Assembly (NCBI RefSeq): GCF_007860125.1
Contig: NZ_SJPW01000001.1
Coordinates: 954,104-1,018,103 of the forward strand
Origin: Rubripirellula tenax
GTDB lineage: Bacteria; Planctomycetota; Planctomycetia; Pirellulales; Pirellulaceae
Direction: 5' to 3'
Length of the DNA stretch: 64,000 nt
Of the stretch, positions 19,019-27,482 are shown piece by piece. Both the position numbers and the translations under genes were made by a program. Each line of letters opens with the position of its first letter. Position 1 is the stretch's first letter. The notes below the pieces were generated by a model. That model had not been told where the DNA came from and searched no databases. It worked only from the letters and a program-made list of their open reading frames with translations.

Positions 19019-19497
19019 AGTACGAACTCCAATCCCATTAGAATCAGAACCAATCGAACGACCGTCGAGGCGGTCAACAGGATGCCCAAAGTTTCGACAA
19101 GACCTTGTCGATCGATCCAGATCGCAATCAGTCCGGGGATGATGTAACCGATCACTTCGTAGTCCGTCGATTCATCCAACAGGCTAAGGTCGGACGGGTC
19201 GATCGCTGACGATTGAAACAAACTGAATCGTTCCATAAACACGCCGACCAAAAATCCGATCAATACCATCAACACCGTTCGGCGTTTTCCGTAGATCGCG
19301 ATCATGTTCGACAGGGTGTACACGATGTAGTACGTGACGATCGCCGCGGCGAAAGTGACGATGACGTTGAGCGGTCGGTCGAGCGACAGAGCGATGTAGC
19401 CCGGTACGACCATCCCGCCGGCCGCCAGGCCGAACAATTCCGAGAACAGCAGGCTGACCGCCAGACCGATCCCGATTGCGACGGTAAGAGTATCCAT
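19015..19497 (-). CDS. pgsC: Poly-gamma-glutamate synthesis membrane protein PgsC/CapC
   Basis: 160 residues, nearly all hydrophobic, with about four to five membrane helices. The opening helix is followed by LFGLAAGGMVVPGYIALSLDRP, a well-conserved PgsC/CapC motif. The length matches the family (about 150 residues). PgsC forms the membrane part of the synthase with PgsB. The ATG at 19497 is chosen because it starts the first conserved helix. An in-frame start at 19575 would add an unconserved 26-residue leader. It sits 137 bases downstream of pgsB and overlaps the next gene. Confidence 0.88.
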   Translation of the reverse strand: MDTLTVAIGIGLAVSLLFSELFGLAAGGMVVPGYIALSLDRPLNVIVTFAAAIVTYYIVYTLSNMIAIYGKRRTVLMVLIGFLVGVFMERFSLFQSSAIDPSDLSLLDESTDYEVIGYIIPGLIAIWIDRQGLVETLGILLTASTVVRLVLILMGLEFVL

Positions 19498-19634
19498 GGG
19501 ACGTTGGTTCGTTTGTGGTTGCAAGAGAGAGTTGAGAAATACGTGTGAGCCTGCGGCGCCGCTTCGCAGAATCAAACCGTGACGCTTGTTGCATGTTTTG
19601 TTGACGCACCTGCATACGGCAATGCAGGAGTTGC

Positions 19635-20834
19635 TTAAAAGGCGCGTTCGCCAACGGTGCTGCGGTTGCGGAAGTAACGCACGATTTCCAAACCGATGCC
19701 GCCGATGTTCATCATTCCCATGACCATCGAAGATCGCCCGCCGAGCTCGACGGCCTTTTCAAAAATCTCTTGCGGCGAGTCTTCTTCGGCCATCACCAAC
19801 TTGCGCGGATCCAGTCCGCCCGCGGTGGCGTATTTGGCGAAAATGTAAGTGCCCGAGCCGATCAGGATGTAGTGATCCGCCGGACGCCACTGGGCGCAGA
19901 CTTCGGCCAATTGTTTCGATCGATCAGGTCGGTCGAATCGGCAATTGAAGATAATGATGCGTTTACCACTATCGGGATAACGGTCGCACGCCATGTCCCA
20001 AATGCGTTCAGTCGATTCGGGGTCGTTGGCGGCAAAGCCGTTGACGAACACGATCTCGCGACCAAAGAAGTTAATTTCGGCGGTCGTCATGATGCCGGGA
20101 TCCGGCGTCATGTTCCACATGCCCTGCAAGGCCTTGTTGCGATCGATTTTCAGATCTTTCAACACTCGCAACGCCAACGCCACGTTTTCGGCATGTTCGA
20201 TGAACGAGAACTGTGACAACTCAAGCGGTGTGATCGCCGCGACCTCTTCTTCGCTGACCGCAATCAATTCCGTTTCCCGTTCATCGGTGACACGGCGGAA
20301 CGTTTCCAAGTGACGTCGTTCGGCGGTGTAAAGCCGGCCCTTCTTGGGCACCATGCCCAACAAAGCCAGCGCCACGTCATGCTCGGTCGGTCCCATGACG
20401 TCCAAGTGGTCCGCTCGGGCGTTGGTGATTACCGCATGGGTGGCGTGTACCAACCGGAATTCGCAAAGCCATTGCAAGTACGGCACAAGCGCCATGCACT
20501 CCATGACCAAGGCTTCGCTTTCCATCTCGGCCGCCGCGCGGACAATACGGATTTGTTCAATGACATTCGCGCGAGCCGGGCGGAAAACCGGATATTCCGA
20601 ACCGTCCGGCAAAATCATCCGGGCAAGGGTGCCGGTCGTCTTGGCGCAAGTCCGAACGCCCCCGTTTCGCAATCCGGCCGCGATCAAACGCGTTACCGAA
20701 GATTTTCCGCGGGTTCCGTTAACGTGGATCCGTAGCGGAATGGTGTTGAGGCGACGCTGGTGCACCAGCGATTCGAGCGCTCCGAGACCGATCAGAGTAC
20801 CCGTGGTACCCAGAAGGGCGAGTGATCCGTCCAT
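19635..20834 (-). CDS. pgsB: Poly-gamma-glutamate synthase PgsB/CapB
   Basis: 399 residues of the Mur-ligase-like amide ligase family. An N-terminal hydrophobic helix is followed by the ATP loop VNGTRGKSSVTRL (about residues 38-50) and the VITNARADHLDVMGPT motif shared with CapB. The enzyme activates the gamma-carboxyl of glutamate with ATP and extends a poly-gamma-glutamate chain at the membrane together with PgsC. It heads a three-gene operon ending at a strong terminator. Two perfect palindromes in the 82 bases before the start suggest regulated expression. Product identity is inferred from the family. Confidence 0.9.
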   Translation of the reverse strand: MDGSLALLGTTGTLIGLGALESLVHQRRLNTIPLRIHVNGTRGKSSVTRLIAAGLRNGGVRTCAKTTGTLARMILPDGSEYPVFRPARANVIEQIRIVRAAAEMESEALVMECMALVPYLQWLCEFRLVHATHAVITNARADHLDVMGPTEHDVALALLGMVPKKGRLYTAERRHLETFRRVTDERETELIAVSEEEVAAITPLELSQFSFIEHAENVALALRVLKDLKIDRNKALQGMWNMTPDPGIMTTAEINFFGREIVFVNGFAANDPESTERIWDMACDRYPDSGKRIIIFNCRFDRPDRSKQLAEVCAQWRPADHYILIGSGTYIFAKYATAGGLDPRKLVMAEEDSPQEIFEKAVELGGRSSMVMGMMNIGGIGLEIVRYFRNRSTVGERAF

Positions 20835-20853
20835 CAGATGTGTTTTGATTACC

Positions 20854-20868
20854 TTCGCGAAACGCGAA
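20854..20868. promoter_or_regulatory. Palindrome upstream of pgsB (proximal)
   Basis: TTCGCG-AAA-CGCGAA, a perfect six-bp inverted repeat with a three-base centre, 20 bases before the pgsB start codon. It is a candidate operator or short 5'-UTR hairpin. Confidence 0.4.
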
Positions 20869-20899
20869 AAAGCGATGTGGTCGATCCGCCACGTTCGGA

Positions 20900-20916
20900 T
20901 GCCGTCAATGACGGCA
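20900..20916. promoter_or_regulatory. Palindrome upstream of pgsB (distal)
   Basis: TGCCGTCAATGACGGCA, a perfect eight-bp inverted repeat around one central base, 66 bases before the pgsB start. The single-base centre fits a dimeric repressor site better than an RNA hairpin. The regulator is unknown. Confidence 0.5.
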
Positions 20917-21082
20917 ACTTTTACAGATAAGTTGAATAGAAAAGAAAGGTCAGATGGCGATTATTGCAGGAAGAAATCAATGGTCTAGCGGTGGATCTCA
21001 AGATTTTCAAAAACAGGCAAGAAATCCGACCTCCCGACGCTCCACCGTGGAACATTGCCCTTTTCCCCCGTAAAAACCAACC

Positions 21083-21112
21083 TTGGCTCGGTTTCACGAA
21101 TTCGTTTACACT
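21083..21112 (+). promoter_or_regulatory. Possible sigma70-type promoter for the SbcD-like gene
   Basis: TTGGCT, 18 bases, TACACT; four of six consensus bases in each box. The start codon is 54 bases downstream with a good ribosome binding site. Weak evidence. Confidence 0.3.
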
Positions 21113-21166
21113 GGCCGGTGAACGCTCACACGAGGTGAGCCGTCATGACAAGCAGGGAGGGAACCA

Positions 21167-22411
21167 ATGCCGGGCGAGTCATTCCGCTTTATCCACGCCA
21201 GCGATTTTCATCTTGAGACTCCTTTGGGAGACCTCGATGCGCTGCCACCCCATTTGCGTGAAGCGATGGCCGAAGCACCGCGCCGTGCGGCGGCGGCGGT
21301 CTTCGAAGCCGCGCTTGTGGACAACATTGATTTCGTCGTTTTGTCGGGCGACCTGCTTTCGCCACAATCGGCCGGCCCGCATGGAATGGCCATGCTGCTG
21401 GACTACTTCGACAAGCTGCACGCCAAACACAAACCGGTCTTTTGGACCGCCGGCACGGCCGACGATCCGGCGAAATGGCCCGAATCGGTGCCGTTGCCGC
21501 CCAACGTTACGCTGTTCCCCAAGAACCGCGCGGTCTCCATCCCCGTGGAACGAGCCGGACGGACGATCTGTCACGTGGTCGGACGCAGCAGCGAAGGACG
21601 CAGCGTTTTGCACGTCCCCAGCTATCGCACCGATCCCACCGACGAGTACACCGTCGCGGTCGGTTACGGCACCGCCGATGCCAACGCCTTGGCCGAAGGA
21701 CGATTTGACTATTGGGCCCTGGGCGGACAACACGATCGCGAATCGATCGAAGGTGGCGCCGAGGGCGCAGCGGTCTATTGCGGTTCACCACAAGGAAGAT
21801 CGCTGGACGAATCGGGCGCCCATGGATACAGCATCGTGGACGTCGACGCCGATCGCACCACTCGAGTGCATTCGATTGAATGTGATTCGTTCCGATACTG
21901 CGAAGTCGCACTGACCGCTGCGGACATCAACGCCGTCGGCGGTATCCGCAACGTGATGGGTGAACGCATCGTTCGATTGCAGCACGAAAACGGCGGCCGT
22001 CATCTGCTGGTCGGCTGGGACATTTCGGTCACGGACAACGAATCGATGCTGTCGATCGGCGACAGCGAAGAACTGATCGCGTGGGTCCGTCGCGAATACG
22101 GACACGGTTCGCCATCGGCTTGGACGTGCAACTTAAAAGTCCGCGCGCCACGCAACTATCCCAAATCGTGGCACGACGAAGACACGATCCTAGGCGATTT
22201 TTTGCGAGCCGCGGACAAACACCGCAAGCTCGATGGTCGCGATTTGAATTTGGCACCGTTCACGGAAGAATCCGCGTCGATGCCGTCCAACATGGCCACG
22301 ATGCTGGCCGAAGTCTCGTCGTCAGACCGCTCTGACTTGCTCGATCAAGCCACACTGTTGGGCGTCGAAATGCTTCGCGGTGGCAAGCCAAACCTGGTGC
22401 AAAAATCATGA
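21167..22411 (+). CDS. SbcD/YhaO-like metallophosphoesterase with degenerate metal motifs
   Basis: 414 residues in the calcineurin-like phosphoesterase family, placed before a YhaN/SbcC-like ATPase as in nuclease pairs. Motif I (DFH, Asp13/His15) and motif II (SGDLL, 61-62) are intact. The expected GNH(D/E) is GTADD (about 96-100), the fourth-motif His is replaced by Tyr in VGYGTADA (about 167), and the expected GHxH reads GGQH (186-189). Nuclease activity of the Mre11 type is therefore doubtful. The C-terminal 150 residues look like the capping domain. The gene has a strong GGGAGGG ribosome binding site and overlaps the ATPase gene (ATGA). It is a DNA-repair candidate by context, not by an intact active site. 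Confidence 0.82.
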   Translation: MPGESFRFIHASDFHLETPLGDLDALPPHLREAMAEAPRRAAAAVFEAALVDNIDFVVLSGDLLSPQSAGPHGMAMLLDYFDKLHAKHKPVFWTAGTADDPAKWPESVPLPPNVTLFPKNRAVSIPVERAGRTICHVVGRSSEGRSVLHVPSYRTDPTDEYTVAVGYGTADANALAEGRFDYWALGGQHDRESIEGGAEGAAVYCGSPQGRSLDESGAHGYSIVDVDADRTTRVHSIECDSFRYCEVALTAADINAVGGIRNVMGERIVRLQHENGGRHLLVGWDISVTDNESMLSIGDSEELIAWVRREYGHGSPSAWTCNLKVRAPRNYPKSWHDEDTILGDFLRAADKHRKLDGRDLNLAPFTEESASMPSNMATMLAEVSSSDRSDLLDQATLLGVEMLRGGKPNLVQKS

Positions 22412-25400
22412 GAATCAAAGACATTCAAATTGACGGCTTTGGTGTCTGGACCGGTTTATCGGTCGACTCGCTGCCCGATGGCATGACGTTGTTCTATGGT
22501 CCCAACGAGGCCGGCAAGACGACGTTGATGCAATTCATCCGCGCGATGTTTTACGGATTCACACCCGACCGACGCGACAAGTACTTGCCACCGGTTCACG
22601 GCGGTACCCCGGGCGGCGCGATTCGCGCTACCGGACCCGGCGGCGGCTATCAAATCCGCCGACACAGCCAACTGACCGACAACGGCGTCAACGGGCAATT
22701 GACCGTCACCGGACAAGACGGACTCAGCCAGGGCCAACACCGATTGCAAAGTTTGTTGGGACAGATCGACGAGCCGATCTTTACGAACGTCTTCGCAATC
22801 GGCATGCGCGAACTTCAAGAATTGTCGACGCTCGACGATACGTCGGCGGCCGACGAACTGTACAAGCTGTCCAGCGGACTTGATCGCGTTTCGTTGGTCG
22901 ACGTGCTGCGTAATCTGCGCGGTGGCCGAAAGGCACTGGTCGGCAAAGCATCGGCGGACGACGAAGCGGAAGTATCCAAAATCGCGACCCTGATCGCCAA
23001 ACGCGAACGGCTTCGCGACGAAGTCAGCCAGTTGACGCGCGGTGGTCGCCGATGGAGCGAATTGGCGTCTCAGCGCCGCAGCCAATTGCAAGAGATCGAA
23101 CAACTGACCGAGCGCACCGGCGTTTGGGAACGTGAGGCGCGCAGTGTCGAAACGGCAACCAGCGTTCACGAAATTTGGCGCAAACGCGATCTGATCCGCC
23201 AACAAATCGCGGACCGCGAAGCCGATATTCACTTGCCCGACGAAGCACCGGGCCAACTGGTCCAGATCGACGCTTCAATGGAAGAACGGCGCCAGAAGCT
23301 AGAAGAAATCAAATCGAAACGACGGGCGATCCGCGACAAGGCGGAACAGTTGCCGGTCAGCCGACGCATGCTGGACCTGCAAGGCCGGATCGAAGCCGCA
23401 TCGGAACAAGCGACTTGGGTTGAAGCCCTCGAAGAACAAATCGAACGCATCGACGACCAGATCGAAAAGGCCAAGAAGCAACTTGAAAACGATGCCGAGA
23501 AACTTGGCCTCGATGAACAGGACCAACGATCTTTGCTAGAAGGCGATTCTTCGCAACTGCCGGACCTTTCGCGACAAACCTTGAGCGCGCTTTCGGATCC
23601 GGCGAAACTGGTTCGCGAACAAGCGTTTCTACTAAAGCAGTCGCGCAACGAAGGGGCCGGCCACAAGACTCGCGCCGACAAGTTGGGCGAGTCGCTTAAC
23701 GAAGTCCTGCAACGGGCACGGTCGACCAATCTGCAGCAAGCGATCCGCACCCAAACCGAAACGGTCACGGCGCTGAAGCATCGCATCCAAGTCGGCGAGC
23801 ACCTTGAAAAGCTGAAGCGACACTACCGCGAACTTGAACGCGAAACCGTTGATCTGACGACGGCGGAAGTGCTGCCGGTCGATCGGTTCATTCTGTTGTC
23901 GGTCCCGTTCATCGCCGGTGGCATGTCCCTGATCTACGGGTTTGCGAACTTCTTCAACATCAACTGGTTGGTCAGCCGACCGGACCCAACGTGGGGCATG
24001 CTTTGCATGCTGTTCGGTTCGATGGCCATGTTGGCGTTCTATTGGGGACTAGAGAACGGTAAACGTTCGACGTCGCTTGACCGCGAAGATTGCGAACGAC
24101 AAATCGACACGCTTCGTCGCCAAATTCGCGAAATCGAAGGTGAACGCACCAGCATGGATTCGACGTTGCCGACCAGCGGTGAATCGCTGGAACTGCGTCT
24201 GCGTGAATCCGAGCAATTGTTGGCAGAACTGGAGGCGTCGCTACCGACGTACCACAATCATCAAGCAGCACTCGAGTCCTACAAGACCGCGCGGAACCGT
24301 GCCAGCAAGGCGGCCGAAGGCTTGAAAGATGCCCGCCGCCAATGGTCATCGACGCTGGAACGATTGGGATTGAGTGAGTCGTTGTCGTCGTCGAGTGTCC
24401 GCAAGCTGAGCGAGGGCTACGAGACGCTGCAAGCGAGTCGCCGCCGGTTGGACGAGCTGGCTGCCGAAAAAGACCAGCGCCGCCGAGAACGTCAATCGAT
24501 CGCCAAACGGATCGAATCGTTGTACTTGGAAGCCTTGGAAGTCAACGAAGAAGCCGCTCGCGGTGCAGCCGACGTGGACGAGGTGACCGAAGCGTCGATG
24601 GCTAACCGCTTCAAACCGCGCACCAGTCCGTTGGACCAACTGAACCATTTGCACGAAGAACTGTCGCGACAAACGCACTGGATTAAACGCCGCCGCGAGT
24701 TGAAGGAACAAGACGTCCAACTGAAACGGCAGCAAAGTGCGCACCATCGGGCACTCGAACGGGCCGACCAACAACGCCGCGCCTTGTGGGCCAAGTGCGG
24801 TGTCGCGACGCCCGAACAGTTCTATCAAATGGTCGACAGCAAAGCCACGCTGGCCGAATTGCGAAAAGAACTGACCGACTTGGATAAACAAATCCGTACC
24901 ATCGTCGGCCAACACGTCGACTACGACGAAGTGGCTCGCGAGATCGAAGGCGCCACGGCCGCCGACCTGGAACGACGATGGGATTCGCTGACGACGCGCA
25001 TGACCGAAACCGAAGAACGCGTCGGAACGCTACGCACGTCGCTGGGTGAATTGGCTCAAGAGATGAAACATCTCGGTGACGACAATCGCTTGTCGGTGAC
25101 TCAATTGGAACTCGGATGCGTCGAACGACGTATCGAAGCGATGGTCCGCCGTTGGCAAACGCTAGGAATGGCGAGCTGCTTGTTGGAAGACGTTTGCGGC
25201 ACATTCGAACGGGAACGCCAACCCGAAACGCTTCGCGAGGCTTCATCATTCTTGGGTCAATTGACCAACGGGAAGTACAACCGGATCTGGACTCCGCTTG
25301 GCACCAACCAGTTAAAGATCGACGACGCCGACCAAAAAGCGTTGCCGCTGGAAGTGCTCAGCCGTGGAACACGGGAAGCCGTTTTCATCGCACTGCGATT

Positions 25401-26160
25401 GTCTTTGGCGGCCGCCTACGCTCGCCGTGGAGTGATGTTGCCGTTGGTGCTGGACGACGTGTTGGTGAACTTTGACCGCGACCGTGCGATCCATGCGGCA
25501 CGAACGCTGAAGACGTTCGCCGAACTCGGACACCAAGTGATGATGTTCACCTGCCATGAACACATCGTCGAAATTTTCCACGACATCGAAGTCGAAGTCC
25601 GTTTGATGCCCGCCCAAGGTACGCCCGGTCGCGCGACCATTCTTGAACCCGAAGAACGATACGAAGAAGAAGTCGAGTACGAGGAAGAAGAGTACGAAGA
25701 GGAAGAAGAGGTTCTCGAAGCCGAGCCGGAACCCGAGCCGCAACCGGTCGTCGTCAATATCGAAGCTCCCAAACCGAAACCGGCACCGGTACCCGAGCCG
25801 AAGGTCGAAACGAAGATCATCTACGTCGAACGACCCGAGCCCAAACCGGTTCCGAAACCGAAACCCCAAAAACGTGTTGTCGAATACGTCGAACGGGTGG
25901 AGCCGATGTATGTCGAACCACAGCGGGCTTTAGAACCCGAATACATCGAAGAAGAGTACGTCGAAAGGGAGCCTGCGATCGGTTGGGCATGGTTCGAACA
26001 AGAACCGGGGCGCCGTATCGAAGACGCCGAACACGCTCTAGCGGCAATCGCTCGAGACGAATGGTTGGATGCGGGACCCGACGAAGTGCCCGACGATGTT
26101 TGGAACCGTGACGAACACCAAGCCAAGTGGTGGAATGGCGACAAGCTGTCGAACCGATAG
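22408..26160 (+). CDS. YhaN/SbcC-like AAA ATPase with coiled coils and membrane helices
   Basis: 1,250 residues. Walker A GPNEAGKTT lies at 31-39 and the ABC-type signature and Walker B near 985-1015 (LSRGTREA, LPLVLDDVLVNFD). Between them run two long Gln/Glu/Arg-rich coiled coils, interrupted at about 494-548 by two hydrophobic helices, a feature of the YhaN subgroup that suggests membrane association. After the ATPase core, from about residue 1085, comes an unusual Glu-rich then Pro/Lys/Glu-rich extension of some 165 residues (EEEYEEEEE, EPEPEPQP, KPVPKPKPQ). The protein is the partner of the SbcD-like gene (ATGA overlap). A role in DNA end processing or repair at the membrane is inferred from the family. 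Confidence 0.88.
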   Translation: MRIKDIQIDGFGVWTGLSVDSLPDGMTLFYGPNEAGKTTLMQFIRAMFYGFTPDRRDKYLPPVHGGTPGGAIRATGPGGGYQIRRHSQLTDNGVNGQLTVTGQDGLSQGQHRLQSLLGQIDEPIFTNVFAIGMRELQELSTLDDTSAADELYKLSSGLDRVSLVDVLRNLRGGRKALVGKASADDEAEVSKIATLIAKRERLRDEVSQLTRGGRRWSELASQRRSQLQEIEQLTERTGVWEREARSVETATSVHEIWRKRDLIRQQIADREADIHLPDEAPGQLVQIDASMEERRQKLEEIKSKRRAIRDKAEQLPVSRRMLDLQGRIEAASEQATWVEALEEQIERIDDQIEKAKKQLENDAEKLGLDEQDQRSLLEGDSSQLPDLSRQTLSALSDPAKLVREQAFLLKQSRNEGAGHKTRADKLGESLNEVLQRARSTNLQQAIRTQTETVTALKHRIQVGEHLEKLKRHYRELERETVDLTTAEVLPVDRFILLSVPFIAGGMSLIYGFANFFNINWLVSRPDPTWGMLCMLFGSMAMLAFYWGLENGKRSTSLDREDCERQIDTLRRQIREIEGERTSMDSTLPTSGESLELRLRESEQLLAELEASLPTYHNHQAALESYKTARNRASKAAEGLKDARRQWSSTLERLGLSESLSSSSVRKLSEGYETLQASRRRLDELAAEKDQRRRERQSIAKRIESLYLEALEVNEEAARGAADVDEVTEASMANRFKPRTSPLDQLNHLHEELSRQTHWIKRRRELKEQDVQLKRQQSAHHRALERADQQRRALWAKCGVATPEQFYQMVDSKATLAELRKELTDLDKQIRTIVGQHVDYDEVAREIEGATAADLERRWDSLTTRMTETEERVGTLRTSLGELAQEMKHLGDDNRLSVTQLELGCVERRIEAMVRRWQTLGMASCLLEDVCGTFERERQPETLREASSFLGQLTNGKYNRIWTPLGTNQLKIDDADQKALPLEVLSRGTREAVFIALRLSLAAAYARRGVMLPLVLDDVLVNFDRDRAIHAARTLKTFAELGHQVMMFTCHEHIVEIFHDIEVEVRLMPAQGTPGRATILEPEERYEEEVEYEEEEYEEEEEVLEAEPEPEPQPVVVNIEAPKPKPAPVPEPKVETKIIYVERPEPKPVPKPKPQKRVVEYVERVEPMYVEPQRALEPEYIEEEYVEREPAIGWAWFEQEPGRRIEDAEHALAAIARDEWLDAGPDEVPDDVWNRDEHQAKWWNGDKLSNR

Positions 26161-26210
26161 AGAATGGCGGAACGAAGCGTGTCCGCCGGGATCTGTTCCG
26201 TCTGCCCTCG

Positions 26211-26233
26211 GGCACGCCCGTGACGAGCGTGCC
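26211..26233. repeat. Short inverted repeat between converging genes
   Basis: GGCACGC and GCGTGCC with a nine-base loop. There is no T run on either side, so it is not a typical intrinsic terminator. The 106-base gap separates the YhaN-like gene from the converging pseudo-receiver gene. Confidence 0.4.
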
Positions 26234-26266
26234 GGTTGGTCGTCGTGGATTTAATTTCCAGATTCG

Positions 26267-26614
26267 TTAGTCAAACAGCGTCGACAACATCGCGTCGAAT
26301 TGACCGTTGGTGATCACGGATTCGATGCCGGCATCTCGGGCTGCTTTCAATTTCGGCACTTGGACGTGTGGACCGTAAGCTATTAACTTGGCGTTGGGGC
26401 ATCGCTGACTGCATTCGCCCACGATCGTGCCGACGATACCGCTGCGTGTCGACAAATCAACGATGACATAGCGGACATCATTAAGGTCACCGTCGGGCAA
26501 CCGGCCACCCAGACCGAAACCCCAGCCTGCACGTTCGGCGGCCGACTTGACTCGAGAACCGAAAACCAAGTCGCCCGACAACATCAACACGCGATTCGTT
26601 GTTTCGTCGTTCAT
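26267..26614 (-). CDS. Small receiver-like (pseudo-receiver) protein
   Basis: 115 residues. The layout of alternating strands and helices resembles a CheY-like fold: RVLMLSGDLVFGSRV at the start, a central VIVDLSTRSG with an Asp at the phospho-acceptor place, AKLIAYGPHV, and a late ESVITNG. The paired acidic residues normally found after the first strand are missing (SGD only) and the conserved Lys near the end is absent. It is therefore a divergent or non-phosphorylated receiver at best. The start overlaps the stop of the sugar isomerase gene (ATGA), so it is coupled to it. Function unknown. Confidence 0.65.
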   Translation of the reverse strand: MNDETTNRVLMLSGDLVFGSRVKSAAERAGWGFGLGGRLPDGDLNDVRYVIVDLSTRSGIVGTIVGECSQRCPNAKLIAYGPHVQVPKLKAARDAGIESVITNGQFDAMLSTLFD

Positions 26615-27459
26615 GATGTGCGTTTCTCGATTTCGCCGCGCATGAACTTCAAGCCGTTCGTGGCCAGCGACATTTCATCGGGGTACATCTTGCGCCAAAT
26701 CTTGGTTGCCGCTGCGATCTCGGGCAGTGACAAACCGAACGCTTCGATCACCATCCAACCGTCATAGCCCGAGCCCACGATCGCATCGAAGTTTTCGTCC
26801 CAGCGGATCGCTCCATCGCCGGGCGTGCTGCGGTCATTCTCGCTGATGTGAATGTGACAGAGTTTGTCGCCACCCGCTTTGACGGCGGCCGTCACATTTT
26901 TTTCTTCGATGTTACAGTGAAACGTGTCGTACATGATGCCGCACGCTTCATGATCGACTTCGCGTGCAAAACGCGTCGAGTCGGCGTGGGTATTCAAGAA
27001 ATAACACTCGAATCGATTTAGCGCTTCGACGCCTAGCTTGACGCCGACTTTGCCTGCGTGCTCGGCGACTTGTCGCATGCTGTCGACGCCCCACTTCCAC
27101 TCGTCGGCAGTCGGGCCGGCGCCGCTGAAGACACCGATGGCGGAGTGATATGGACCGACCAGAGTCTCCACGCCCGCGGCCGCACACGCATCGAGAGTCT
27201 TCTTGGTTAGCGAGACGCCCAGATCGCGAACGGCCTTGTCGGGCGAGATCGGATTGTCGCCTTCGTTGCGAATCGTAACGGCAGTTCGGGCAAGACCGAG
27301 CGAGTCGAGTTGTTTGCCCAGCGACGCGTAGTCCAGGTCCAGGTTGAACATCGGCAGTTCGACGCCATCGTAACCCGCCGCTTTCAGTTTCTCGCAAACC
27401 GGCAACAAGGCGTCTGTCACTTCGCCGCTCCAAAGCAGCAGGTTCATTCCGTATTTCAT
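26611..27459 (-). CDS. Sugar phosphate isomerase/epimerase (xylose isomerase-like TIM barrel)
   Basis: 282 residues from ATG 27459 (MKYGMNLLLW), which is the typical opening strand of the family. An in-frame upstream start would add 41 unconserved residues. TIM-barrel metal-site motifs are visible: VKLGVEALNRFE (Glu ligand), CGIMYDTFHCNIEEK (Asp/His), HIHISENDRSTPGDG (His) and VIEAFG (Glu). This pattern is close to D-psicose/D-tagatose 3-epimerase and hydroxypyruvate isomerase relatives. The substrate cannot be set from sequence alone. It lies 23 bases after the preceding gene and overlaps the next. Confidence 0.85.
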   Translation of the reverse strand: MKYGMNLLLWSGEVTDALLPVCEKLKAAGYDGVELPMFNLDLDYASLGKQLDSLGLARTAVTIRNEGDNPISPDKAVRDLGVSLTKKTLDACAAAGVETLVGPYHSAIGVFSGAGPTADEWKWGVDSMRQVAEHAGKVGVKLGVEALNRFECYFLNTHADSTRFAREVDHEACGIMYDTFHCNIEEKNVTAAVKAGGDKLCHIHISENDRSTPGDGAIRWDENFDAIVGSGYDGWMVIEAFGLSLPEIAAATKIWRKMYPDEMSLATNGLKFMRGEIEKRTS

Positions 27460-27482
27460 CGCGATCAATTCTCTTGGGTTAA

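Larger units (their letters stand above)
20835..21166. other. Divergent intergenic region pgsB / SbcD-like gene
   Basis: 332 bases between divergent operons. It holds the two pgsB-side palindromes, a weak sigma70-like promoter for the SbcD-like gene (TTGGCT at 21083-21088, 18-base spacer, TACACT at 21107-21112), a short hairpin GCTCAC/GTGAGC at 21124-21140 and a strong ribosome binding site GGGAGGG at 21155-21161. No small gene is supported. Confidence 0.5.
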
